From Macquaria australasica (Eukaryota > Chordata > Actinopteri > Centrarchiformes > Percichthyidae), in the NCBI GenBank assembly GCA_005408345.1, contig SEMN01000089.1, forward strand, positions 1,422,001 through 1,486,000: a stretch of 64,000 bases of DNA, written 5' to 3'. Below are positions 1 to 12,012 of this stretch, in pieces; position 1 is the stretch's first letter; the number at the start of each line of letters is the position of its first letter. The notes under the pieces are model-generated. The model was given only the letters and a program-made list of their open reading frames with translations, searched no databases and was not told where the DNA came from. Both the position numbers and the translations under genes were made by a program.

Positions 1-121
1 TAGCATTGCTGACATTCCTGCAACACAACTAAATACTTCCTGTCCAATTACCTACAAACTCCATCTGAGACTTAGAGCCAAACTTTTACTTTTAATTGGA
101 AAAAGAATACACACGGAGAAT

Positions 122-308
122 CACACACACACACACACAAGCTCATGCTCTTGCTCTCTTTCTCTGTCACATACATACATAATGCTGTGTTGTCAGGCTG
201 CTACGCTTGGCCTCTAATCTCCCCATGATGTCCCATTAGTCTGGACCTCTGGTGGCTCTCATTTAGGAGCTCCAACATCAAAGCTTTGAAATGCCCGACA
301 TCTCAGCA

Positions 309-339
<31 letters not shown>
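122..339. repeat. Two short (CA)n microsatellites (122-139 and 309-339)
   Basis: Two uninterrupted CA tracts of about 9 and 15 units lie in otherwise unique sequence. They are simple repeats and create a false histidine/threonine ORF on the plus strand. Confidence 0.95.
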
Positions 340-340
<1 letters not shown>

Positions 341-524
341 TCATACAATACACATGCAATTTCTCTGCTTCTCTTTTATACAGCTTGCTGAGTCGTCTCC
401 CACATACGGTTCCATTTATCCACACAAGCTTTCCTCACCTAAATGCAAACCCTGTTAGCAAATACAGCACAGAGTTTCAGATCTAGAATGTGATATCTTT
501 GGACTCTTTGGGGTCTCCTGGGTG

Positions 525-526
<2 letters not shown>

Positions 527-592
<66 letters not shown>

Positions 593-593
593 T
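527..593. repeat. (TG)n microsatellite
   Basis: About 33 TG units with one TA interruption near the 3' end. Simple repeat; no coding value. Confidence 0.97.
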
Positions 594-1890
594 TTGGGGG
601 AAAGCTGTTACAGTCATATTACAGATTAATGAGTGCCAAAGTTAATGTTGCATTTCTTAGCTTGTTTGCCCTCCTGAAATGTGTTTTTCCTTATTGAAAT
701 AGACTGTCATCATAGCGCATTAATTATAGCAACTTTGAGTTGATATGAAATGGAGCCTGTTGCACAGGTACCACATACAAAGCAGAAAGACACGTGTTGT
801 CGCTGCACAGCGGCAGTGGAAGTGGCTGTTAGCATGCTTCGGTCCGTGACATAGCGGGCCAATTACCGTCTCTGAAAAAACACAGACAATCCCCAGTCCA
901 CTGGAGGAGTGCGATGCCATCTGCTCACAGGTTTGATTGATCCCGGCAGAACAGTCACGACCACATCACACGAATGAACGCCGACAGGAAATTACCAAAG
1001 GAGCCAGATTGTCATTGTTCCATACCGCCTCTTGTTTTTACAACCAAATTATTCTTAATTTTTTTCCCCCTGTATGTGTGTTACCCAAATGTTGTTTTTC
1101 TAGGTTTTTATCAGTCTGTAATGGCAAACCGCAGGGGCCCTTTCCTTTAGCCGTTAGATCAGAGAGTTCTTTTTCCTCTGAAGCCGAAGCGGCCTTCAAA
1201 GAAAAAGCTCTGGCACTCTGTAAGTCGATAGGCCAGATTGCGGAGGGAGCCGATTTGAGGGTCGCGCTACAGGAAGTGGCTGAAACACACAGCTAATTAA
1301 TCTGGGGATTATGTAATCAAGATGGAAGAGAGGGCAAACAGGCCTCACAGTTAGGGAGGAAACTTTGTTTGGTTTTCTAACTTAATCGCTTCCTTTATAT
1401 TACTGCATAGAGGTGAACCCTGGGTGTATCAAGGTACATTGGTTTTGTTAACCCTCAGAAATAGCTTGTGGTATAGTCATGCGGCGTATCAATAACATAG
1501 AATAATACCTTCGTAGGAGAGACTCAAAACTCATAAATTCAAAAATCCTCCATATCCTCCTCCCTGAACCTACAGTGACAGTCTGAAGAAGAGAACCACC
1601 TGGAGACTAAACCTTACATCTCTTTCAACAGCATCCAAAGTGCTGTCACAAACTGCAGCAGCGTTGCATATACACATGCACATGCACATGCAGAGACTGA
1701 CAGCACGCTTACATGTTTCATGCGCACACACCACCACCACCACGCACCCACATCCCAATGGTCTTCCTGGGAAGGAGGCCCAGATAATCTTGTCGGGCCT
1801 GCCAGCGGTTCAAAGCACCTATATGGGTCAGAGTGGGGAGGGTGTGTGCGTGTGGAGGATGGAAAGGGGCTCTGTGGCAACTTCCCTGCC

Positions 1891-1930
1891 AATGACGACA
1901 GACCCAATGACGACAGACCCAATGACAACA
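1891..1930 (+). repeat. 15-bp tandem repeat, about 2.7 copies
   Basis: The unit AATGACGACAGACCC occurs twice perfectly, followed by a third partial copy with one substitution (AATGACAACA). It is short, and no function can be read from it. Confidence 0.9.
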
Positions 1931-4653
1931 AATGCCAAAGTCTTGTATAAACACCAGGCAGACCATCACTTTCCTTCCTCCGTGACATTATCATCTCCCC
2001 ACCACCAGAGGATACTGCCTCGGAAAACAAATACATAGAGGAAATGACTGGAATGAGAAAAGCTCCATTCAGAGCTCCAAACTAGGCCAGCTTTCTTGTC
2101 ATTGTGAAGCAGCACAGAGGAAATTAACTTGATAAAAAGATACTGAGGGTGATTTGATGCTTTTGGATGCTACTCCCTCTAGACTGGAGCTAGTGCTTCA
2201 TGCTGGGATTGCTCAGCAGCAATGTTTGGGTGCAGAGCTCTGGATTTGATTTCCCAGAAGCATCTCAGCTTTGATATTTTCTCCATCAACAGATTTTGAG
2301 GCCATCATATGGTATCGAGCAACGAAAAGACTGGAGCGTTTCCACATAACGTGACCAGTGGTCCTATGTGGTGGGCCACCTGTTCGCTCCACTTGAGGCT
2401 GGTGTGTTTACAGTCACGGTTGCCCTATATAGCACAAGAAACTTGTTATCGGGCATGGTGGGAGGCCTCTGCAGTGGGCCCTAACCATCTGTCTGGAGTG
2501 TTTGTCGTTGAGTTTGGGTGAAGGTGTTGCAATTCAAGTGCTTGACGTCAGGGACCAGTACAATTGTTACTCCAGTAGAAGCACTGCTTGAGAAGTTCTT
2601 TATTTTAAGAATCATATTGTTAAAGTAGGCTAATTACTTCAGATTGAATGAGCAGCTCTCAGAGAGGAATCTGTGGACCTTTAAGGAGTTTGTAGACCTA
2701 TTAGTCTGAATTACATGTTCAATTAAAAAGAGTCATATGTTTACTTTGCCCAAGGAAATCTTTTATACCACTGATACTATGTTCAGTTAGATAAAACCTA
2801 TTTTTTGCCATTTACTGTGAGCACTCCACCAATTTAGCATTGCATTGCTATAACATTGTCAGACTCATGATGGACAGTTTAAAAAAAAAGGATCAAAATC
2901 AGTGTTGCAGGAAACAGAGATATTGTCTTTTTTATTCCAATACCTGGCGCCTACATTACCCACAATGCAACTCAGACAATTCGGTCAGAGATTCAGGTGT
3001 GTTATGCCACTAGCGGCTAATGAAACCATGAACCTTTAGCCTCCAGCAGAGATGAGGAGCGGGCTACAGAGTTCTTGTAAGCTTTGTACAACTTTCACAT
3101 ATAGGACAGGAAGTCACATCTCATTGCATGCTGAGATGTAGCAAATTTGTGTTTCCTTACGTATGAAAAAACCTTCCTAATAAACTTTTCCATTTGGTCA
3201 GGATGCTAAACATCCAGTCAGCAATTTAGTCTTTAAAATTGTATTTAGGAGGAAAGAGTGATTGTTGTGTTGGTGCTTTAAATATGAAGGAAAAACTGAT
3301 AATTCTTAAAAGTTTCAACTCAACCCAATTCTAAAATTAGGTCAAATGAGTTCTATCAAACCTTAATCGATATGAACTCTTGAACCTGAGGGGAAAAAAG
3401 AGCTAAAAATGTATCTGTCAATCATAAGTTAAGTAAAGGAACTGTGAGTGGAGCAATCATACTTGACAGGTTGTCAGGATCTGAACGTTTCTGGACAAAA
3501 CATCTTAAAGCTTCTGTAATAATGTATTCGATGCTGGCACCGTAGACAATTCTTTACTCCGAATCTGTCAAATGTTTTTTCAACAGAGTTGAGTTGCCAA
3601 GCCTGTTATTATTTGAACAAGCGTGTCGATAATAGAACGAAAAACAAAGTAGTATTTCATGAAAAGTGGTAATCAATTAACAATGACAAAAGCATCACGC
3701 TTTCAAGAATACAGCTGGGGCAGATTTCAGAAACAAGCAAATAAACAGCTGTGCTCATCATGATTCACTCTGGCTGTCATTAAAGGGGAAGAAAGAGAGA
3801 AAGAAAATAAGAAATAGAAAATCATCTGAATGCCTGAGTCTGTTTTGTGGGGCTGGTACCCAAGTTTAGCATGTGGAGTAATTGAAATGGCCTTCTCATA
3901 ACTTTCTCTTCAAATTAGGGCTCTTTCATTATGTATTCCATTGAGGCGATAATCAAATTCAATTGCACTTTGAGACCCATCTGTTCCGAAATAATTGACG
4001 ATTCTACCCTTCAAAAAAAACACAACCTCCCTAGTCTCCTCGGCTCTGCACATATAAATCTCCTCATCTAAATCAAATTAGCTCCACAAGTAACGTGTGT
4101 TTACGAAGCGGCTTTGTAAGAACTCCTGCCACATTTCCCCTTTGAGGAAGTTTGACACTGCAGTATGATGTCAGCAGAAACGCAGCAGTAAATAAATACT
4201 AAAAGGCATTTCAATTTAGCTGCTACTTGCTATAATAAATGCCCTTAAGTGGAGTTATGCATATAGGAAAAGGTCTGTAATCATACATTTAGTAGATCCA
4301 TTTCTTATAGCAGAAACAAAAAACCTTGACCTTATAACAACTATTCCCATCCTTCATTTTATTTATGCATGCTGATTTCCATCGTGGCATGAAATTGTAG
4401 CTGTCAGTCAGTGACTGTCTTGTTTTGTTGTTTTCCTTTTTACTCTGTTTTCATGATCATAAGCAGTGTAAGCTGTGAGGAAAAGTGTTGTGGCGGAGGG
4501 AGATTATGTGCCAGTGAGGCCAAGAGAGGAGAGCTCTCTGTGTTTGGTTAATGTGGGATGGAGCTCTGCAGTGCTCCGTGTATGTCCTCAATCCTCTGAG
4601 TGGGTTGCTGTTGATGGTATGGGATGTATTTTATGCCTTGTAGGTGGTAGAAA

Positions 4654-4655
<2 letters not shown>

Positions 4656-4749
<94 letters not shown>
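4656..4749. repeat. Long uninterrupted (GT)n microsatellite
   Basis: About 47 uninterrupted GT/TG units, the longest pure tract in the window. Alternating purine-pyrimidine tracts of this length can adopt Z-DNA and are usually very variable in length between individuals (general knowledge). Confidence 0.98.
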
Positions 4750-4751
<2 letters not shown>

Positions 4752-5731
4752 TTCCATCTCTGTGATAGAGTAACTGCACCTAGGAGAAAGTGGATTTACA
4801 GCCTCATTCAACTGTGCTGAGCTCCAGTTAAACATCATTCAAACCGCCAACTTAGCAATCCGTCTCTCTTTTTCTCTCTCTCACCACACACACAAACACC
4901 CATCTTCATATCAACATGCACACATACACACACACACACAGGCTCTTGCTGAATGAATTCATGGAGGTAGATTCATGGGACGTTTGCGCTAAGTGTTTTG
5001 TAGATTTATCTCTGTGTGGTGTTGTTTTTCACCTGAATTATTATATTGCAGAGGTGAATCTTACAGTTGCATGGGCTTGAAACCGGCAAGCTTTAGCACT
5101 CAGAAATATTCATAAAACGTACAGTGATTTAGAGAGGAAACAGAGGGAGAGAAGGCAGTAAAAAGGAGAAAATACATTGTACACAAATGAAACAATTGTT
5201 CTGCATATAACCAAACAGAGCAGGGAGGAAAGGGGCCTGCTCAATTTGCTTATCAGTCCCTCTCAAGCTACAGTTTGGGCCCTTAGAGACATAACAGCAT
5301 CAGGCCACTGGGGCGCACGCAGAGAGTCAAGTAAACACATCGTAGTAGAATAAGCAAGCTGCACAAAAGGCCTTCCTCCCATGACCAAGGCCACACACAA
5401 AGACGCAGGGCTGCAGTTTTCATATATACACTGGGAACAACAACAAACAAGCAACCGACTTCACTGACAAATACTTCTGCAAATATCAAATCAATATCCC
5501 GTCTTTATTTTTGAAACTGTTTGGACCTGGCGTCATCGTGGGATTATTTGTAACAGTAATAACCCTCTGAGGATGGAGTCAGGGGAGCGCGCACCACCTC
5601 CCCGCTCCTCCGAACACACAGGGGGAGGGAAAACAACAAGAGTGGGTGGATGGTTGGGTAGCTGCAGTCTGGGTGGGTAAAACTATGACAACACCTGCAT
5701 GGACGTTTGTATTTTTGTTTGCATGTATGGA

Positions 5732-5734
<3 letters not shown>

Positions 5735-5823
<89 letters not shown>
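5735..5823. repeat. Long uninterrupted (TG)n microsatellite
   Basis: About 44 TG units, only 1 kb downstream of the other long tract. It makes false valine-cysteine or histidine-threonine ORFs on the two strands. Confidence 0.98.
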
Positions 5824-5824
<1 letters not shown>

Positions 5825-7270
5825 ATGCACAGGTTTAGTTCCCGTGAGTCCTCCCAACCAGGCTGCTCTGCGTTTTTGGTTATAGGCCTGTCTGCTTCAC
5901 ATTTAGTTGTTATGGAAACAAGAGCGGCTGAAGGAGCAGCATTAGCATGGGTGTTGTATGTTAGAGCACGGCATGCTAAACAGGGCAAGTTCAGCAGGTC
6001 AAACTATAGCATCTCTCTCTCTCGGCACCTTGCCAAGAATGAGAAGTGCTTCTGTACTTGGGCACCACTGTATTGAGTGGATTGCCTCCCAGATTTATAT
6101 AGAAGTGAAAATACAAAAGGTTTTGCAAATTATGCGCATATAAATTCACTTCTGCACTGCTTTTCACCTGTATTTTCCAGCCATTTGTGTCCAAAATGTG
6201 ATTTTTTTTTTTAACTTGATGTTTTCTCTGCAAACGAGTCGGAGAGAATGTGTGCCTTCCTGCTGCACAGTCTTGCACCCTGCTGAGTTTTGACTGGTGA
6301 CAAAAATGTTCCCATAACTCATGAATATGAACTAATTTATTCTGTGTGTACTGGCACATTATGTACATAAGTGTGCATGTTTCTTATTGCATTACTGTGT
6401 CTCCTTCCTTCCCACCAGTCAGCCTAGATGCATGACACCATCTGGCGTTGAAAAAGTAGCCTTTGACACAGAACACACACCACCACCGGTACTGCAATGT
6501 GTCTGAGAGCATCAATTCTTCATCAGCAAGAAGAAGCTTCCAGTATTCCCACGACCCCAAACCAAATGAATAACCCGCCTCCGCTTGACACCAGTGAGAG
6601 TCCTTGTCTCCAGATGCTCTGCCTGCCTTGCATCTAACCCGCAAGGCCTCCTCCTCCCCCCTCCCCTTCCATAACCACACTACAGCCTTCAGGAGAGCAA
6701 CACTACCTGCATACAATCGGCACATGCACATACTGCACATACACACACACAGACCAACGTATGCACGTCGCTGTGATGGATGGCCTTCCCCTCTCGGTAA
6801 TGCACAAAAGCATTATCCGTCACCCTCCAGCCCAGAGGAAAGAGATGCTCTTTTAAAATTGACACGCTGCTCCGTGGCAGCGTCACCGGCAAGCCCGTGG
6901 GGAAGTCAGCCCTGCTGCGGAGCTACTCATGCGGGAAGGTGCCTTCCCCTCCTCCTCCTAATCTTTCTTGGGTGGGGGATCATAGAAGCACTTCCAGTTA
7001 ATTTAATACTTCTCACTTCATACTCCATTGTTCAAAGTTGTTAAGGATAAATCACACTAAATGTGCATTTATGTCTCGAGGCAAGGCAATGCATGTTGGG
7101 AATACTCTGTTACTGCAAGTGTTGATGTGATAATGTGCAACCAGCGTCAAATCCTGGACTACAAGGATTTACCCCGCTAGGACACTTCAGAAAATGACAG
7201 ACCTGCTGTTGATCACTGAGAAATGTTGGTCTGTTGTACACTGATTTTATGGTTCCATTTCATTTTTGAT

Positions 7271-7360
7271 ATTTCTGATATTCCTCTCAAAGTTATCTCA
7301 GTGCCCTGAGATAACTTTGTTATGATATGGCGCTATATAAATAAAACTGAAATGAAATAA
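7271..7360 (+). mobile_element. Retroelement 3'-tail-like fragment with hairpin
   Basis: The stretch contains a perfect 13-bp inverted repeat (7,288-7,300 and 7,307-7,319, spacer GTGCCC). It is followed by the sequence GGCGCTATATAAATAAAA and an A-rich GAAAT-type end. From memory, this layout (hairpin, then TATAAATAAAA, then short A-rich repeats) is common at the 3' ends of teleost LINE/SINE copies. Only the tail is visible, so the family cannot be named. Confidence 0.6.
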
Positions 7361-7675
7361 AGAAGATTAATATTTTCATTATTTCTTATTTTAAAAATGG
7401 AGTTTAATTTGTCTTTGTGGTCAGTAGGTTACCATCAGATTCTAATAAAGGGAAAGATTACCTTGGATAGTGCTTTGGATTATTTACATTCTTGCTATTT
7501 CATGTATCATACATACTGTATACAGAGATGGTTTGACCGTATGCTTTGTTGCAGTTTTTTTTGCACATGCTGCATATTTTGTAACTTTACCATGCTTTTA
7601 CGCATTTCATGCATATATATTTCAACTGAATAGCATTGGCTTGTTTTACTTGTAAGTCATGTCATTATTACAGGC

Positions 7676-8300
7676 TCATATGTCATTATCCAGACAAGGA
7701 AAAGTGACAATAGATAAATTGAGGTATTTGTTCTCTGTAAGGTGGTGTGGAATTTCAACAGGTGGAGGACTTGGAGGCAGTGGAATCAAACATGCCACTT
7801 CATCATCTAGAGAAGGAAACCCATTGCTTTTTAAATCTGGGTACTTGTTCTCAAGAGTGTCTCCCATGTGAAGCACATCTTCAACAGGTGGAGGACTTGG
7901 AGGCAGTGGAACCTGATGAGGCAACAGGCTGGGATGCTTTGGTTCAATGACCTCATCCAGAGAAGGAAACCTTATGTAAGACAAATCTGGGTACTTCTTC
8001 TCATGAAAGTGCCTCACATGACGTGTAGCATCAGCAGGAAGGAAGAGGAACCTCATAAGCCATTACACTAAGAGGCTGAGGCGTCACACAGGCCACTTCA
8101 CCATCCAGAGAAGGAAACCTGATGTTTTTCAAATCTGGGTACTTCTTCTCCTTTGTCTGTGGAGGCAGCGGGCTTGGAGGCAAAGGGACCTCATGGGGCA
8201 GGGGGCTGAGAGGCAGGCAAACATTCAGGTCTGCTGGACTCTTGCTTTCTGGCAGTGGAACCTCCTCAGCAAGAAAGAACACACAGTTGAAGCTGCACAA
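7676..8300 (-). pseudogene. Broken ORF with a repeated proline-rich peptide (unknown gene)
   Basis: I do not recognise the product. Read on the minus strand, a motif of the form KKYPDL-xx-IRFPSLD, followed after an acidic/hydrophobic stretch by PLPPSPPPVE-like sequence, occurs three times and then a fourth time in degraded form. The KYPDL codons sit near plus positions 8,138-8,148, 7,989-7,999, 7,839-7,850 and 7,721-7,735, a spacing of about 150, 150 and 118 bp. The first unit and the last three are in different frames: unit 1 ends in a stop near 8,033 while units 2-4 continue in the neighbouring frame to a stop at 7,676. A pyrimidine-rich stretch ending in AG precedes the open frame near 8,266-8,304 and could be a splice acceptor. 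This may be a decayed exon of a repeat protein, a real exon with an assembly indel, or an expanded non-coding satellite that happens to be open. Confidence 0.4.
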
Positions 8301-8304
8301 TCTG

Positions 8305-9255
8305 CAAAAATGGTGTTGATTTTGGCATCAAACAGATAACAAAGGACTCATTATTAGACGGACTAGTTAATGCATTTTTTAAAAATGCACTTGGAAGAAA
8401 ATTAAATAATGTTGAGTGCTGATCCCCGTGCACACAGTTATAGTAAGAGCTTTTAATATGGTGCAACAACAAGCATTTAGACTAAAGCAGGTTTTCATCA
8501 GAGTAAGAAGAGGCAGTGGTATTTCAGATTACAGTGATGTTTTTTTGTTTTGTGTTTTTCCCTAACTATATTCCACATTAAAGTTCATACGGTCGAAAAG
8601 TTTGTGAGAAATAAGAACTTAACCTTCATTTTAAAATGTTCTTGACTAGCCCGTATAATTTTAAAAATACATCTGTAATCTTGTTAATAATAACACAACA
8701 ATTTTCTGAACAAAAAAAAAAGTAGCATAAAGCACAAAGGGATGTATACAATACCAGGAACAGCAGCAATATAACACAACCCAGTACATCAATGCCACAA
8801 ATTAATACCTTAAAAATAACCAAAGGGTTGAAACAAAACCACGCTGACATCGTCTCAGCAGAAACTGCAGGGCTGTTTTAAGAGGTTGTCTTGTAACCTT
8901 CAAGCGTTCGGGTTGCTAAACTGATGTTTTTACAGATGTAAGTACATACAAAATAGATTGAAAATTAGAAAAACCTGAAATATTTCCTGTCCTCTTTCCT
9001 AATTCTAGCATCAAAATTTAGTTTTCACCTAGAAGATGATGTGGTTTCATCCCTTAAAATGACTTATTCCATGTAAAACTCTCCTTGACATAAATATAAA
9101 ACAGCTCCTGCCTATAAAAGTGTACATTAGCTGTTTCTGGTGGAGCTGACTCTATAGTCTTTAGACCTCACTTACCCAACAAGCATTTTTATTTACCTAT
9201 TTCACACTCACTGAGAGTGAGGATGCAGTTTAGTGGCTTTGATCAACAGACCCAT
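8305..9255. other. Intergenic, AT-rich, nothing recognised
   Basis: Low-complexity AT-rich sequence with only short open frames. If the repeat-peptide ORF to the left is the last exon of a minus-strand gene, its earlier exons would lie here or further right. I could not identify any. Confidence 0.6.
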
Positions 9256-9257
9256 GA

Positions 9258-9550
9258 TGTCCAGAAGCAGCCTTGGTCGTGTTAAAGCCACTGCAGCTCA
9301 CTCTAGGGTTGAGGATTTGGCAGAAGTTGCATTAAAGTATCTGACGGTCAAACGCATCAACCTCACGACATTTGCAGCAGGCCATTGGAGGGTGTGAGGA
9401 GCTGGATTCACTCATCAAAGCCTCCATCACTGGTGGTGGTGTCAACCCCCACATCCACAAAGCTGTCACTGTAAGGAAGGGACAACAGAAGACTGTTTAA
9501 CCTGAGCTGTGGAGATTGGACCATCTCAGAATAAAGTCTCCATCAAATGG
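9258..9550 (+). pseudogene. Decayed processed pseudogene of histone H2A.Z
   Basis: The last third reads in frame as an H2A.Z C-terminus: EELDSLIKASITGGGV (9,396-9,443) followed by NPHIHK and then RKGQQKTV with a TAA stop at 9,498-9,500. In intact H2A.Z the corresponding block is EELDSLIKATIAGGGVIPHIHK ending GQQKTV. Upstream, SRSS and GRVKATAAHS (9,260-9,303) match the SRSQ and GRVGATAA regions. About 20 residues between them are missing, and the VKRI segment (from about 9,347) is shifted out of frame relative to the C-terminal part. No intron interrupts it, so it is probably a retrocopy. Sequence after the stop (an AATAAAG near 9,530) may be the copied 3' UTR. Confidence 0.8.
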
Positions 9551-9744
9551 CTCAATTTCTTAGCTTCAGTTTCTTCCACTTAGTGGCTTCAATTATAGAT
9601 TGTGTTTATTTTTTGGCTTTTGATGAGATAATCCTGCATTTCTGTGCATTTCTACTCATGCGTTCATGTAAAAGAAGGATTTTTCTGCTGCAGTTGGTTG
9701 AGGTGGAGCTCGTTTTGACTGCAGTTATTTTCATTATGTTAATC

Positions 9745-9850
9745 TGCTGATTAATTTCCCGATTAATCACTTGCTTGTTTCGTTTGTAAAAATTCTGAAA
9801 TAGTGAGAAATGCCGTCACAATTACCCAGAGCCCAAAGTGACACTTCAAT
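9745..9850. mobile_element. Teleost interspersed-repeat fragment
   Basis: The stretch from TGCTGATTAATTTCCCGATT through AAATAGTGAGAAATGCCGTC to CCCAGAGCCCAAAGTGAC resembles, from memory, a short non-coding repeat very common in fish genomes. The class is not certain; a non-autonomous DNA transposon is my guess. Only a fragment is present. Confidence 0.5.
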
Positions 9851-9859
9851 CAATAGTCT

Positions 9860-11942
9860 TTATAGTCTTTTTTTAGTCTTTTTAGTCATGGCACTTGTCT
9901 CAGGGAGCCACAGGTATTGCTATGATGTGGGACTGCCCCTAGTGGTCAAAGCAGAATATTGTAAGATGATTTTAAAGAGGTGCCACTCAGGATGTAAATC
10001 ATTACTTTTCACAGAGAAATTAAAGTAACTAGAGTGTGCGGCTTAAAAGACCAAATCCACATATTTATATTTCAACTGTGCAAGGTGTGTGTTTCCGTGT
10101 GTGTGGTGTGCAGGAGAAAGGTGCTGCCAGTTTTCCAGCCCATTGTGCCTGAAGTGTGTAGATAGGTTAGTTTGGGGCTCTGCGTCTTCTCTAACAATAC
10201 CTCTCTGCCTCGGCCTATCTGCCTCAGTATCTGTGACAGATTCGCCCACACACTGACGGCACTGGGGCGTCAATCTGGTTTCTCTAGCCTGTGTTATCTT
10301 GCATGCACACACACACAATCCCCCTCTCCTCTCTGACTTTCTCCGCCACTTCTCACTCACTTTCTGGCTTTCCCCCTTTCCCCCTCTGCCTCTCTATCTG
10401 GGTACATATTGAGGACTGTGGCGAGGTTCAGCAATGGAGGTAGCCCCTTTGTGTTTGTCAAGAGCAGTTTGACAGGAGATCTTATCCCCTGTGCTGTTCT
10501 CTTTACAGCAGGAGAAGGAGGCTGAACTACTCTCAGTGGGCTGCCAGGGTCGGACAGTTCAAGCTCAAACTCAGAGATACAATGTCAAGCTCAGTGGGCG
10601 AAGAGGAAAGTCTTTCCAAGTTAAAAGCTCTTTCAAACATCTCTTAAGCTGGAAGTCATAGACCCCATGTGCTGAGAAGTTAGTCACCTGTTTAAAAGCT
10701 TTGTGTTACATTCATGAAGTATCAAAAAATAAGAGCATTTAATTCTTTATTATCCCTTATTTATTGTGCCTTAACTCCGCACAAAAACTGTAGGTGGTCC
10801 ATTCACTTAAGTACCAGAATGATAAAACAGGTTGAAAACTTCATGAATGGAGAATTCCCTTTTCCCCTGAAGACAGACATCAGCATGTGGGCCAAAGGAA
10901 GAGTCTAGACCAGATGTCTAAACCAAAGAACTTGCCCATTTTTTCCAGGAAATTCTGTATGTGATTTTAACTGTGGGTTGGTTCTGGCAGATAAGCTTGT
11001 CTCTCTTTAAAAACAGACATAGTGAGGGTGAAGCTGTGGCATGAATACAGATGTCAAAATCATTCGACATATGCCTGAATGTGATGTAGCATGTAAATAG
11101 CATAAGAGCTACCTTTATTTATCCTCACTGAAAAACATGATTACATATTGCATCCCTGGAAGTAAAGCAACAGTTTATTTTCCTTCTGAAAATATGGCTT
11201 ATTAATCTTTATCCAGACTGTAAATGTAAGCTGGTGGACATTCAGTGCCTTGCTCAACAGCACTGCAGCAGAGGTAGATTCTTGCCACACATCCTCTGTA
11301 TGAACAGTCTTTTTGTCCACTTGGTAGCCGTGCTACCACACAATAGATCACGGGTGATTTGTGAGTATTAAAGGTAGCAAAGGTCATCTGCCAGTGAGTT
11401 TGTGGTAAGAACTGGATTCACAAAGCCCAATCCTTCAGTGAATACTACGTTCAGCAAAACCGAAAGCTTTATTGATCGCCCTTAGTACTAACGAGATTGG
11501 ACATAGCATTCCTAACACCGCCAATATTCTTTTCTCACTAAATCAAGGGATTAGATTGGCCTACACATCCGTCTTATCCCCGCCTGTTACCATCCATATG
11601 TGTCAGGCAGACTGAGCGAACAAAGAAGCATAAATGAGAATGAGAGAAAAGGTGAGATTGAATACAAGAAAAGACACACCTAAAGGACTTATAGGGCTCC
11701 AGCTGAGTCTGTATGCTGATGCAGAGACGCCCACAAAAGGGGAGAGAGATGAGGGCTGTGATGGGCAGGCCATCACATCCAGTGGGAGACAAAAGAACGG
11801 GGTGACAAGCAGCCGATGGACAGAAGGTCCATTTCCACTCACACAAAAGAGCTGGGGAGATGAAGCAGATTAGCAGCTCTTTATGCCCATTGTGAAGGCT
11901 CTAAATGATAAGATTTACCCCTTTTTCCATCCCAGCCTGTGT

Positions 11943-12012
<70 letters not shown>

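Larger units (their letters stand above)
1..7675. other. Non-coding region without a supported gene
   Basis: I find no exon chain here. Open frames are short, many run through (TG)n or (CA)n tracts, and none has convincing splice sites plus a recognisable protein. The stretch is mostly unique, AT-rich DNA with four long dinucleotide tracts, a 15-bp tandem repeat near 1.9 kb and a retroelement-like tail near 7.3 kb. Two GC-richer, non-repetitive blocks (about 1,130-1,340 and 6,780-6,950) could be conserved regulatory elements, but single-sequence inspection cannot show conservation. It may be an intergenic region or an intron of a gene to the left. Confidence 0.6.

Noticed and set aside
4475..5988. 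ORFs of about 90-100 residues made of Val-Cys or His-Thr runs
   Set aside because: They only read through (TG)n/(CA)n microsatellites.
6384..7044. 120- to 146-residue ORFs on both strands near 6.4-7.0 kb
   Set aside because: Low-complexity or composition-driven, no splice structure, no recognisable domain; kept only as a possible regulatory block.
9936..9955. CTCF-like sequence near CCCCTAGTGGTCA
   Set aside because: One base is missing from the core spacing, so it is a poor match.
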